In this document: in pieces, positions 48,144 to 59,487 of the stretch
Position numbering within the stretch: the stretch's first letter is position 1
How the letters are laid out: each line of letters begins with the position of its first letter
Assembly: GCF_000143415.4 (NCBI RefSeq)
Contig: NW_003314322.1
Span: 685,213 to 749,212 of the forward strand
Direction: 5' to 3'
From: Selaginella moellendorffii
Lineage: Eukaryota; Streptophyta; Lycopodiopsida; Selaginellales; Selaginellaceae
DNA length: 64,000 bases
Position numbers and translations under genes: made by a program
The notes under the pieces: generated by a model
What the model saw: only the letters and a program-made list of their open reading frames with translations
Database searches by the model: none
What the model was told of the DNA's origin: nothing

Positions 48144-50541
48144 TCAATCGTTTGGATCGTTGTCCTCGTCCACCTCCGCCATGAAGGCGTCCTCGGACGG
48201 CGATCGCTCGGCAGAGTCCACCACCGCCAGGCGATCGACTGCTGCTGCCGCAGTGGAGTTGAGAGGAAGCTCCTCCTCCTCTACACTGTCCATGAAATCC
48301 ATGTCCTGTTCTTCTGTGTCACCGAAACCTGCGAGGCCGCTTCTCCTGCTCCACTCGGGGCATCTCCCCGGCGCCTCGGCCTCGCTCTGGCTCTGGTTCC
48401 TCGAGCACACGCACTCCGGAAGAGGGTGGGACAAAAACGAGAGCGGCCTCACGCTGGAGGAAGCTGCGGCAATCCCCTCCTCTCCGGACGACTTGAGTAT
48501 CGAGTTTCTCGCGGCGGCCATCCACTCGCGACCGGGATCATACATATGATCCCGGACTTGCATCAACAGCTTCGCCAGTGGCTTCCTGTCAAACAGTCAC
48601 AACACGGACGTGAGCAAACATAACAAGCAAAGGCTACGATTAGAAAAAGCCTACCTCTCCGGCCGATAAGTTCTTCGGGATGCTCCAGCATATACACGGT
48701 GTCCCATCACGAGGCTGGCGAAGTTTGGATGACCACTCTTGTCCTCATCGAACGCACTGAAAAAAGCATCAGCCTGTGTGCAAATAATATAGTCGAGTGC
48801 CTGCCACAGCAGCTTATGGCTGCGGATCCTCATATCCTTGAGCGCTGGTGCTGGCTCCGTATCGGATTCCCCGATCCAGCCCCACCATCCTTCCAACTCA
48901 TGCGAGTACTTTGGCCTCCCTGCGGGTGGTGGCAATGGCCTCGGCCTCGGCCCGGCTTTTTCCCAGGCTGCCAGCCTCGCCTTCTCGTTGATCTTTGGCA
49001 GGATGAATGGCGGAGGCGGTGGAAAGTCTGGCTCCTCGCCGTAGACTGTGAAGCGCTCTCTCGCGGTCGTGAGCGTTGTCCTGTCCTCGAGATTAGGATA
49101 CATGCTGCGGAGTGGGAGAAGTATTCGCTGGCCACCAAAAACTTCGACACCTGAGATGTAAATGCGTGAAGTTTGCTTATATCCTAAGGATCGAAGGAGA
49201 ACGCCAACCTTGAAAAGCAAAAGTGGAGATTTTAATCTCTAGCCAGTGGACTAACGAGCTGGAAATAGAAGAGTACACGTACCTCGTCTGGCATCAGAGG
49301 ACAGGAGCCATTTAGCCACTGCATCTCCGAATCGACGTTAAGCTCCCCACGCACAATACCATTTTTTATCATCTTGGCTCTTCTGTATTGAATTAATTCC
49401 GTGTGAACATCCTGGAACCATAAAGTTGGTTTAAGACAACGACGTGAGAATAGATTTTGATTGTACCTGGAACCGCTCTGCACAGCCATGATATGCCAGC
49501 GTATCTCGTTCCAACCCAAGGTGCAAAGCCATGAATGGCTTTCCAGCAGTTTTCAATCTGATCACCATCAAGTACTTTGTTTGAAAACCATAAAAAAGGA
49601 ACACGTTTGGTATGCTCGTACCTGGCCAGCATTTTTGTGCTGAGCTCCTCTATCTCCTGCCGGAACTTCAAAGCGTGGAAAGCAACGCGGCAGCGCAATC
49701 TCTGATAGTGCTCCAAGTCCGTGCCGAGCAAGCTCTAAAAGACCGCTCATATATCTCAAACTCCACATCATAGAGCGGAAAAAAAGAAATACCTGGAGAC
49801 AACCTCCACCGGAAACCGAGAGCCCGACAACACCCTCCTTTTCAATCTCGGGAAGAACATCTTGAACGTAAAAATCCACAGAAGTGGTGCTCGACACCAC
49901 AAGATAGCTCTGATTCTTCGTTTTCTGCCGCAATCTTTTCGGAAGCCGAGTGACAACGGGCACGTCGTTCGAAAGCACCGAAACGAAGTGCTGCTCATCA
50001 TACAGGTAGTCGAATCCTCTAAACTTGGAACTGGTTTGAGAAAACAACATAGAAAACAAAGAAAATACGTGATTGAGAGATACAAACGTTTTTCAATGAA
50101 ACCATACCTTATTTGCTTGGCAACGACTTCCCGGAGCTTTGGAACAACAAGAGTGACATTCAAAAGCCTGGCCACCACGATGAGATCGCAAATCTAATGG
50201 AAAGAACAAAATGATCCACCACAAAACTAGAAAAAATTAAAACGCTTCATAGGATCGCTACAGTCTAGGAACAAAGAAACAAAACGAGGAAGAAACAAGG
50301 AAGAACTTACTGAAGACCTAATCTCGTGGAAGTCTCCCCGGATTTCGGCGTGGAGAAATCCTCTGGTGGCGAGAATGGGCGCTGGGTGGACGCCGCCCGG
50401 CTGCTGGAGCTCATCCGCGGCCCTGGCCCAGGTGTAGTAGCGCGCCGCGAAGAAGTGGGCGGCCAGGGAAATCATGGACAGCGCCATGCCCAGCACTGCC
50501 ACTGTCTTGAGGCTGGATTTGAACGCCATGCCATTACGCAT
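48144..50541 (-). CDS. Plant O-fucosyltransferase family protein
   Basis: Exons in transcript order: 50311-50541, 50108-50193, 49793-50030, 49622-49734, 49467-49557, 49283-49411, 48655-49208, 48144-48585; 627 residues. A type II membrane anchor (about residues 12-33) indicates the Golgi. Family landmarks are the ICDLIVVARLLNVTLVVP strand, FDYLYDEQHF, FMALHLGLERDTLAYHGC, CPLMPDE with LRSLGYKQTSRIYISGVEVFGG, the ALDYIICTQADAFFS block and the GHRVYAGASRRTYRPER tail. Members are linked to cell adhesion, pectin or mannan synthesis. The HLRxE core Arg found in most members is Gly here (HLGLE). The last 140 residues are an acidic, Ser-rich extension that I do not recognise. The acceptor sugar is unknown. 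Confidence 0.88.
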
Positions 50542-50710
50542 TGCGAGATCACGCCCGCGCGCTGCAGATCGCGACGAGAATCATCCCGGAGACGAAGAAG
50601 AAGAAGAAAGAAGCTTCCAAAAAGAGATCGGGGGAAAAAACCCTACTTGAGCCGCGGGCCTTGTCAGCGCCACGTCATACATTATTTTCTCTCTCATTAT
50701 TTTGTTTTGA

Positions 50711-50740
50711 CTAGGGATCGAACCCAAATCTTATCCGTTG
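50711..50740 (-). pseudogene. Inverted, internally deleted tRNA-Arg remnant
   Basis: Read on the minus strand this is CAACGGATAAG followed by ATTT and GGGTTCGATCCC. Both blocks match the adjacent tRNA-Arg in the same order, with the anticodon arm missing. It forms an inverted repeat with 50766-50776 of the real tRNA. Confidence 0.7.
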
Positions 50741-50753
50741 TTTTAAGTGTAAT

Positions 50754-50826
50754 GATCTCATGGCCCAACGGATAAGGCGCTGGTCTACGGAACCAGAGAT
50801 TCTGGGTTCGATCCCCAGTGGGATCG
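50754..50826 (+). tRNA. tRNA-Arg(ACG)
   Basis: 73 nt. Acceptor GATCTCA pairs with TGGGATC (one G-T pair), discriminator G. The anticodon stem CTGGT/ACCAG encloses CTACGGA, anticodon ACG. The T arm is CTGGGTTCGATCCCCAG and the D arm is TGGCCCAACGGATAAGGCG. It is followed by TTTT for Pol III termination at 50827. It sits between divergent protein genes. Confidence 0.97.
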
Positions 50827-50864
50827 TTTTGCTTTGCTGCTTGTTTTCAAATATCAGGGCTTCC

Positions 50865-52857
50865 ATGGCGATGGTGCTCCAGGAAGAGCTGCGTCAGGTC
50901 TTCGAGGTAGAGTGGCCAGTCAAAATTTTTGCTCTAGCAATCAGTCATTCAGGTGATCGAAGCCAGGAGTAGCGCCAATGACTTGAATCTAGTGGTACAT
51001 CTCACCAAGGCAAGATCGTTTTCATTCATGCAACTAAAGGATCGGGCTTCCTTTCTTCTTTTTCTTGTGCAGGCAACCAAGATTCTCAAAGAAATGGCAC
51101 AAGACGAATCAACCAAAGTAATCACCAGTTTCTCTTTTCTAACTTCAGCCATGGTTTTTGCAGCTACATTGTGATGATGAGCAAGGCAGTCGTCTTTACA
51201 AGCTCTTGGAATCTCATACAAACTTGCTTCTGGTATGTTTTCTTTTCTTTTCTTTTCTTTTTCTCAAACACACAAGTGCTTAGCTACGTGTTTTCCAGAG
51301 CCTGTTACTTTGCCTGGATGATCCATATGTTGTTCATTGTGCTCGCAAGACACTACTCGGTATTTCCGACTACCTCTTACCATATGTAATGCTGTTACGC
51401 GTTCCTTGATCGGTAACTCAATGTTTTTTCTTCCAGAAAACTTGGAGAACATATATCCAGCTTCTGTGGACAGCCTCTCGATCGCCAACGACGGATGTGC
51501 TATTACTCTTCCGTGACATTTTCAAGCTTTGTCACGAGAGAAGAAGGCCGAGCGCTACCGAGGTTCTTGTGGAGTGTCTGGGATGCAACATGTCTCTGTT
51601 GATCACTGATCACCCTTCTGGCTTGTACTGGGGAGCTTTTCTCAGGCTGCTGATTACTTCAGTACGGATTCTCCAACGACAAGAGGAAACTGTTCTAAGT
51701 TTGTCTTTTCTGGCGAGACTAAAAGATGTGCTACCGTCAGTCGCGAAAAACTTTTCTCGTGAAGATTTTACTAGTGCAAGATACGCCAAGTACAAATCAC
51801 TGGTATGTTTCTCATAAAGCACACACTTGTTGTACTCACGTTTCTTGTTTCCGACCAGGTGCTACTGCTCAAACTGTCAGATTTTGGTGATCCCGAAGTG
51901 TCACTTTGTTCTTTGACGCTTCTTTCCACTGCAGAGCCTGGACTTTTACAGCCTTCGTTGCGGACATCTCCAAAACTGACTCAGTCCTCACCATTTCAAA
52001 ACAGCGATGATGCATCGCCGGAACTACAAAGGCGTGCCATACTCATTTTGTTGAAGAGCGTGGTCACAACGAAGAAAACTGCTTCCGAAGATGTGAACAA
52101 GCTCGCAGAGAAAGTTTTCCTCGACTGGCTCGCAGGTCAAGACGAAACCCATGGTGCTATGGATGATCTCCTCTTGTCACTGGTACACTTGTACGTGGAC
52201 GAGGTAGATGTTTAAAAATGCTGTTGTTGATTGACAGATTTCAACATTTTCAGGACGATATGCTGCTCAACCTTCTCGTTACTTTCATGGACTTCCAATC
52301 TGATTGGTAATCTTTCCTTCTTTCGGTTGTCCTCATCAAGCCTGTGCGGATTGCAGGTACAAAACCAACCACTATCAGGCATTTTTCTGCTCTATTTGTC
52401 CTCGGCGAGTTTTCCATCTATTTCTTGCAGGGGTATGCTTGTTGTCTTTTGATTCTAGAAATATATGGTGCTCAATCGTAAAATCCACAGATATGTTATG
52501 ATCACACCGTGTTGATCGACTTGCTTATCTCTGAGACTTCCGGGGTATCATGTATTCACTACTTGCTCAGGTAATTCTTGTGTTTGAAGATCCAACCTTA
52601 CGTGTGCGCGCGTGTACTTGTGCAGATGCTTGAGAATGATTGGAGACGACTGGGCTGAGTTCCTGCTGCTACCTCGGGAGATGAATACCTACAGCCTTGA
52701 AACGAGGAAGAGAAAACGTGTCGACGAGCTTCCACTGGTCCATGAAGTCTCGAGTGAGCGGGCAAAGCTTTGCCTCGTTCATCTCCATGACTCTATTCAG
52801 CGGCTGCATGCCAGGAACTTATTTCCATACAATGCTGGCCCGCTTCTTCAAAGGTAG
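50865..52857 (+). CDS. Protein Lines homologue
   Basis: Eleven exons: 50865-50906, 50953-51009, 51073-51117, 51164-51232, 51299-51385, 51437-51802, 51859-52203, 52254-52306, 52357-52432, 52491-52570, 52626-52857; 483 residues in phase throughout. The Lines family was named from a Drosophila patterning gene and its molecular role in plants is unknown. Matching features are the helical N-terminal part, the CYDHTVLIDLLISE...IHYLLRCLR block (about residues 375-405), and the C-terminal LINES_C-like end CLVHLHDSIQRLHARNLFPYN. Intron 2 has a GC donor with strong consensus (AAG|GCAAGA); it is 63 nt and open in frame, so retention would insert 21 residues. Exon 5 must run to 51385: using the earlier GT at 51360 would bring a stop in exon 6. 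Confidence 0.78.
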
Positions 52858-53215
52858 CAAAGGATTCGAAAAAACTTTCTCTACTGATGTTCGCGTTCCT
52901 GTGCACCAGGCTCGCTGGGTGTAGCAAGCTTTGAACGTGGTCGAATGATACAAGAACACAACAGGCCTCGTTTGATAGTTGAAGAGCATTCTCAAATGAA
53001 TCGAGAAACGCTCGCTCGAGAAATGGAGAAAAGCTCGCGGATCGACGAGGAAGATTCACGCCGGAAAAGCTCAACCAAAAGAGAGATATCGAAACTATCA
53101 CAGGGAGATACACACTAGAGAGAGAGAGAGAGAGAGAGAGATTAAGTCATTCGCTATTTTAAATACTTATTCCACTTTTAAATTTTAACCATTTCTAGGG
53201 TTAGGGCTTTTGAGC
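52858..53215. other. Intergenic spacer with a GA microsatellite
   Basis: 3' UTR of the Lines homologue, then a GA repeat at 53117-53140 and AT-rich sequence before the next start codon. A TTAGGGCTTT-type motif near 53202 resembles plant housekeeping promoters. Confidence 0.4.
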
Positions 53216-54482
53216 ATGGCGATGGTAGCAGAAGCGCCATGCCTGCTCCTTGCGTTCTCCATGTTGATTGCTACTGTCTTGGCACATTCTTCATTAGCGA
53301 TGGCGCCCGCTTTCATCTGGTCGAATCTCAGGTATCACTAGTCACTAGCAAGCGGCAGCTGGAAATTCATTGCAATTTCGCTCAGATGTGTAGATTCAGG
53401 GCAGCGAGTGAACTACCAGGTGTCCGATGCTCGGTCTGTCACACGCGCGGCGCTTGAGCAGCTGGATATGAAGAAGGTAGAGCTCCATTTCTCCTTGAAA
53501 TCTCTACTTATCTTCCGCTTTGCTTGCCTTCAGTGTTTGGATGGATCCGAGAAGCCAGCCGATTTGCTTGTGGCATTTGTAGGAAGTGAGGTAACGTCGT
53601 TTGTCGATTCTAAGCTGTTACAGAAGGGAGTAAGATCTTCCATTTTTTCCAGGTTCGTTCCGTGGAGCTCTCGAATGAGTTGAGCTCCGATACTGTTGAG
53701 AAACTTAAGGTAATTGGTCCCTGCTACCTCTTGAAGAGCTGATACAAGTTTTTCTCATTTCCCGCAGGGGTTGATACTGGCTTCCAATTCGTCGCTGTCA
53801 TTTCCATATGTCGCCGCAGCGGATGGAATCTCAATTGGCAGCGATGTAGTTCGCACACTGCAAGATAGCACGGACTTGGTTGCGGCATTTGGATGTCCTG
53901 GCACGCTGTCCTCGCTATCGGTTCTAGAAGCCGAGGTTCTTACAGCTTCCCGACACTGGAGGTTTTAATTTTTCCTTTTCTTCAGAACTACGTCGTTTCA
54001 ACGAAGGCCGAGCATGCACAGGTCTTGTTACTCTGTTTGTCTTCCTCAGCACTGGAACCTGAAGGTCTGTATGCGTTTTTTCCAAGCTCGCTCGTTCCAT
54101 CTAATAGATTTCGCCACGGCATTTGCAGGACAAGTCGTGCAAAGGATTCTCTCCAAGCTGGAGGAGTCTTCCGTTCGATATGTAGCTTTGTACGCATCGG
54201 ATCCTCTTGGATTCGAAAGTTTCTACGCGTCGAAGCACAGGATGCTGGCATCGAATGACACGAAGCCATACTGTGACGATGTTTGCAAGACAAAAGCGAC
54301 ACTTCTCGAAGCAATCTTTGTGGTAAGCTAGTGTCTCTTTTCTTGTTTCTTTTCATTCTCTCACGAAAACATACTTTTGACTGCCACAGGTTATCGTTCT
54401 TCTTATGATCCTGATTTCCGGCCTGTGCTGCATGATGGGCATCCAAACACCGCTCCGATTCGAGAAGCCACACGAAGGCTAG
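53216..54482 (+). CDS. Ac45/VOA1-like type I membrane protein
   Basis: Eight exons: 53216-53331, 53386-53476, 53534-53590, 53653-53709, 53768-53935, 53986-54064, 54129-54322, 54390-54482; 284 residues. An N-terminal signal peptide (about residues 8-28) is followed by a lumenal domain without obvious catalytic motifs. A single C-terminal helix (AIFVVIVLLMILISGLCCM) leads to a short tail TPLRFEKPHEG. The tail and helix match the transmembrane region of V-ATPase accessory subunit Ac45/Voa1-like proteins, which act in assembling the proton pump in the secretory pathway. The lumenal region is too divergent for me to confirm. The exon 1/2 junction uses the acceptor at 53385, the only nearby one that keeps frame. 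Confidence 0.6.
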
Positions 54483-54634
54483 GAATTTTTACACCGGACT
54501 ACTACGGAAAAATTGTAAGCTTTGTAATTTAATTTCCTAATAACAGCTCGGAACAACGAAAAAACCGCTTCGCATCCAAAGGAATCCATACACAACCTTT
54601 TTTACAAGGATCATACCACGAACGTAGGCACGAT

Positions 54635-55701
54635 TTACATGATGGTGCATCTGCTCCGGCTCTCCTCCGGAGCTCCATTCTGCTGAAGAAGACGCCTCGA
54701 CTCGGATGGTGTGTAGGAAAACTCCCCGGCATACTGGACAAATCAAAATGTTTGTATTGTGAACGCTGAAATGAGATCGAAGAAAAGAATTTGAGAACCT
54801 TGTCTCTCAGCTTGGTGCTCCGTGTAGATGATAGCTCTGGTGGCGATCCTTGACGCCGAACGTTTGATCTTGTCGGAGGTCTAACGTAGTCGTCGTCACT
54901 GTCATAGCCGGACCTGTTAAAGTCGCCGATCACGGCTCTCAGGATCATTCCAAAGAGGAGGCTCAGAACCTGTGCAAGACATTTTCGGAAAATACCAAGA
55001 GGAAAAAAAAGAGATACCTCCACAATGACAACGCTCAACCCGATCCACTTGCAGAACTCGGCATTTTTCTCCACAAACTTCCTGATGCTGTGGATTTCAC
55101 CAGTGGGATCTTTTGGAAAGTCCTGGATACGAGCCTTGAGAAAACAAGAACAAAAAGGGAAGAACGAGATAATTACCCGTTCCCATGACTTGTCGAAGAA
55201 AATGGTGGCAGCGAGAGCTGCTTGGAGCAGAAGAAAAATTCCCAAGAACACAGAGCTCTGCAAAACAGAAAAAGTTCCATCCGAGACAAGAAAAGAAAAT
55301 TGGAGAAACTTACGCAGCACAGGCAGCATCCACTGGCAGCTTCGGCCGCAACGTATCCCGAGAAAGAGATTATGCAAACAAAGATGCCAACTCCCATGAA
55401 CGCGTACACAAACCTTACACAAAGCAAAAGAGAAAAAAAATTCAAAACCATGTGAGTAGTAGTAAAAATTACAGGCATACCATGGAACCGGAAGAGAGAG
55501 CTCAATCCGCGACGAATTTGCCATCGCCCCCAGCAGCTCGGATCGAACAACCGGCAAAGAATTCAATCCATCGTCGTCATCCCCGTGCTTGTGGAGCTGA
55601 TTGAGCATCCACACCGAGTAGAGGATCATACCTAGCCCAATCACGAACAGCAGCAAGTTGAGGAGCTTGACGACGATCTGGAGGCATCCCCGGCATTTCA
55701 T
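54635..55701 (-). CDS. TOM2A-like tetraspanin with C-terminal CaaX
   Basis: Exons in transcript order: 55481-55701, 55314-55413, 55177-55257, 55018-55134, 54799-54969, 54635-54733; 262 residues. MKCRGCLQIVVKLLNLLLF starts TM1. TM2 (FVYAFMGVGIFVCIISFSGYVAAEA) ends in GCCLCC, and TM3 (SSVFLGIFLLLQAALAATIFF) and TM4 (GLSVVIVEVLSLLFGMILRAV) follow. The extracellular loop between TM3 and TM4 is short. This is the plant TOM2A / tetraspanin-18 to -20 type; TOM2A is an Arabidopsis tonoplast protein needed for efficient tobamovirus multiplication. The C-terminal tail ends RSRCTIM, which fits a CaaX prenylation box. The start is the Met before KCRGC; Met further upstream would add about 20 residues. 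Confidence 0.85.
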
Positions 55702-55848
55702 CTTGCGCGCGCGGGCGAGCGATGGAGCTATGGCGCAATGGCGCAGCGTGGCGCACGGCACAGATCTACCAGCTCAGCTAAATTTGCTTCCTCCAAAAAA
55801 TAGGGCTCTTGCATTGGGTCCTTAAAATTTTAAATTTAAGGGAACTTT

Positions 55849-58800
55849 TTAACTACTGTCGTCCTCGTTCTTCGTACTGCGATGGTTTATCTTTTGTGCG
55901 CGATACAAATCCACAACCTGAGAATGCAAAGAAGGATGTTATATATTACAATGCAACACGAACAGCCGCAAGAGTGGAACCTGGTCGGAAGAAGTTGCTT
56001 GCTCGGGTTTTTTATCCTCCCTCATTCTTAGCAGCCGAGGAAATCGAAGAGAGATGCCCTGGCAATGCAAAAAGAATGGAGATGGAGAATTCCTTTTTGT
56101 CACTACAAAGAACATACCTTGCTTGTCTCCAGCTCGCCATACGCAGCTTTGTGCACGGGACTGATGCTTAGATCAGCAGCCTTCACCTCCCAGACCTGCA
56201 AAAACCCTTAGCTCTCGAATTCAACTTCTTCTCATACTTCTGCCAGTACCTCTACAGGATCGAACCAAACGTCCACCGCAAGCGTTTCACCGTATCGGTA
56301 GTAAGGCTAAAGCGCAAGGATGAAGTGGAAACATTAAGTGGAAACTATGGGGAGAGTACGTACCCTTGGAGTGTCAATGACGTGCTTTCGAAGAGTGTTG
56401 GACCGCTCCTCGAGAACAGCTTCAGTAAAGCCCGTGCCTGCACAAGCGTGGTTTTAGTCGAAGTGACTCAGGAGCTGTGCGCATCTACCAATTTTGCAAA
56501 TGCTTTGGTATTCCTCCTTGTCGGGATCATAGCATGCCAAGAGGAACGCACCATAGACGCCTGTTCAGTAAAACGTGTAGCAAGAAAAAAAAGTACAAGA
56601 GGATGCGGTCTTACCAACTCGCTTTCCTCGTCCATGGAATGCACCGATCGGAACCAAGTCCAGCGAATCTCCTATGCTGAGAAACAGAAGTTTAGCTTTG
56701 AAGAAAAACAACAAGAAAAACAAGGAAAGAAAGCAATGCTTACGTATCCATGTAATCCTTTTTGAGCTTCAGCCAATTGTTTGAGCGCTTTGCGGGCTCA
56801 TACGTCGCATCCTTCTCGAGTGTCTTGACAATTAGTCCCTCGCAACTGCGCCACACAAGTCAGACTATCGAAATCCAACCACGATAGAGACAAAACCTAT
56901 GATTGATGGCATCGTTCAGAAAGCTCTGAATCTCTTCCAGCTCTTTGGTGTTTGTTGCGGTTGCAAACTGGAACTCTCCAGGTTTCTCGATAAAGGATTG
57001 ATATAAGAGCTGTGAAAACGTCCAAAAGTTTAGTCGCAAAGATCAGAAAGAGTCTAACCTCGCGCCTTCTAACAAGTTGTTCTTGCAATAGTACTCTACC
57101 ATTTAGATATAAGAGATCAAACGCAAATATGAGAACTTTCACTTTGATATCACTTAAAATAACGCCCTTCCTTGCCCGGGTGCTCAAGACCTACAAAAAA
57201 TACTTAATTACAAACAATGAAAAGCTGATCGCATCTTACTTGAAAAGGCAGGATCTTGTTGCTTTCCTTGTCATATGCAACTATCTCGCAATCCATTACA
57301 AATGAAGACACCTCCGGTTTCTTATAGCTGTATCAAGAAAATCAAGCCTGTCTCGTAGGAAACAACAATACAATTCGTACCCACTTATGGAAGAAGTTAC
57401 ATCTGGAAACTTCCCAGTGTTGCGCTCTGCATTTCTGCTATAAACTTCGACCCTGCCATCCTCGAAGTAATGAATCTGTGAAGCGCACGTAAGAATAAGC
57501 AAAACAAAATGTTCTTAGCTACCTGTGCTCTTTCTCCATCGTACTTGTATTCACAAGTAAATACGGTGTTCTGGAACTTGTCCAGGATTTCCGATACACC
57601 TTTTGTAGGCTTTGCAAGCATGGGCCCAACCGGAACCCCTACTGTAAACGCACAAACTTCAGGTAGCTTGGAGATACCATCTGTCAGTAAAATAGGTACT
57701 ATCTTCTCAAAAATTGGAAGAACCGAGTACGTTTGTTTCATAATCTCCGCTGCCTGTTTATCAAAAGAACCTGTGAGCTACAAGATATGCAGACGAGAAG
57801 CACAAACTATATCACCTCTTCTAGCCGACCTGGGAGCATTGAACTAGATACAGGTGGCTGCTCCGCATATACTGCGGCTTGAGCTAATGCAACCAAAACG
57901 GTGGCCTCTGCAAGTCCAACACGAAGCTTTGCCTGAAATTTTACAAAAAGAAACGTTAGAAAAGTTCATCAAATGAACCAACTCACCTGAAGCAACCGCA
58001 CGAGGTATTGAGGTTCACAATCAGTCGCAGCAACAAGAAGTGACTTCATTCTAGATCTTTTCTTCTCCTGGCTATCCTTGCCACTTTCCTAGTGGAAGAA
58101 AGCTTTAGAAAGTAAATAGAGTTATGAAGATCGACTCTACCTTGGCTATGGAGCGAAAGGTTTCCAGTACTTTTGCGCAGGTTAAAGGAGGATGTTTGAA
58201 CATCAGTCTTTGCGTTGAGCGACTGGCCTTAGCCACAAGTCCCAAGTCTCCAAGAGCCTGCATTCAGCCAGTATAAACAAAGCTAGAGGCAATAAAAACC
58301 GAACCTTCATCTGGCTCTTTATCTGGTCCTCCTTCCTCCCAAAGGCATCAGCAAGAGCTTTGATGATCGAAGCGTCACCAATTCCAAGCTCGATACCATC
58401 GTGAGCAGGAGCGATTTTATTTGCGGAGAGGTAAACCACCGGAAGCAAGTCCTGCGGCGTCGTTGCTATGACTGTCCGAAAAGCGTTGCAAAGAATCTCT
58501 GTCATGACAAGCCTCCCACTCTCGTTCGAGATCACTGCAAATGAAACTAAGTTTCCGAAAGAGCAAAGACAAAAAAGAGAACTTACTGTCCATCACTCTT
58601 GCGAAGAAGAGGAATGGGACTGGCTCTTTGTCTTCCCAGAACGCTGCTTTCCTTGGATCAAAAGGCTTGGAACGCAGCGCGTCCATAGCTTGATCCACGC
58701 CTGGCATCTCCCCTGTTACCTGTTGAGTGGAAGAAGTGGAAACTTCCCTCGTCCCCTTAGACGAAAGTGGAGCTCGTCCCTTGTTTGAAGCAGCGGCAGC

Positions 58801-58851
58801 GCTGCTCCGAGCAGCGCCCATGAGAACATCGGCCACAGTCCTGCCCGACAT
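55849..58851 (-). CDS. LIG1: ATP-dependent DNA ligase 1
   Basis: Eighteen exons, transcript order: 58587-58851, 58305-58534, 58141-58257, 57987-58088, 57816-57932, 57523-57753, 57381-57475, 57240-57327, 57059-57190, 56897-57009, 56744-56845, 56615-56676, 56489-56560, 56364-56437, 56250-56306, 56118-56195, 55981-56058, 55849-55917; 693 residues. It seals Okazaki-fragment and repair nicks. Order: DNA-binding domain (about 50-290), adenylation domain with motif [11 protein letters not shown] (catalytic Lys about residue 348), motif III region [10 protein letters not shown], motif [10 protein letters not shown], motif V WLKLKKDY, then the OB-fold ([37 protein letters not shown]). The N-terminal region is short (about 50 residues) and lacks an obvious PCNA-interacting box or transit peptide, unlike longer seed-plant forms; an upstream exon cannot be excluded. 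Confidence 0.95.
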
Positions 58852-59096
58852 CTCTAGAGCGTTTCAATGAGGCAAATCTCTAGAAAGCTGCGAGAGAATT
58901 TACGTGTAGTGTCGGAGACGATTCAGCGATGGGAGAGCTCGGATCGATGGCGCTGCTGCTGCGACGAACAGGCGGCCCTGTAAACACGCTCGCAGTGTCG
59001 CTGTGGACGCCGATCGCGCCACGAGCATTCTAAAACCCTAATCTACTAAACCCTACAAGATGGAAGCTTTCTTTTTCTTTTTTCCCGCCATAGCCG

Positions 59097-59418
59097 CTAT
59101 TTTACTCCCTGTGAGTGTTCTTCCATGGGCTGGGGCTGCGCTACCGCCGCCACTCCTCCAGCTTCTTCTTGCTGCTCCAGCGCTCGTTTGTACCATCGAT
59201 TCATCGAAAAGATTGTCTGGATCAAACAAATCAATTGATCAAAGCAGCCATGGAATGAGAGGGAGGCCTGAGAGGGGGAGAGAGAGAGAGTCTAGGGCAT
59301 ATAGACAATCGAGAATTTCGACACGAAGAGAGAAGAGGTAGCTTAGCTGGATTACCTGAATGCCGGCAGCCCAGGCGAGGAGCACCGCCACTCCGACAGT
59401 GCGCTGATCAAACTTCAT
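59097..59418 (-). CDS. Membrane microprotein A (60 residues)
   Basis: Exon 1 59356-59418 and exon 2 59097-59216 join in phase 0 (CAG|GTAATC ... ATCCAG) to give 60 residues. A short polar N terminus precedes one hydrophobic helix (about residues 7-25, VGVAVLLAWAAGIQTIF), then a basic segment (NRWYKRALE) and a charged, Gln/Glu-rich tail. I do not recognise the family; the shape fits small organelle inner-membrane or ER subunits. A neighbouring gene with the same layout (59488-59729) supports this as a real gene. It lies just upstream of the DNA ligase 1 start. Confidence 0.55.
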
Positions 59419-59487
59419 TCACGCCTAGGGTTTATGGCTCGGTCGAAGAGGTTTTTAGCAAAAAAACGAGACAACACTAGCTAAGAT

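Noticed and set aside
51360-51530. Premature stop in the Lines homologue (exon 6)
   Set aside because: It arises only if the GT at 51360 is used; the donor at 51386 keeps phase and gives the conserved sequence.
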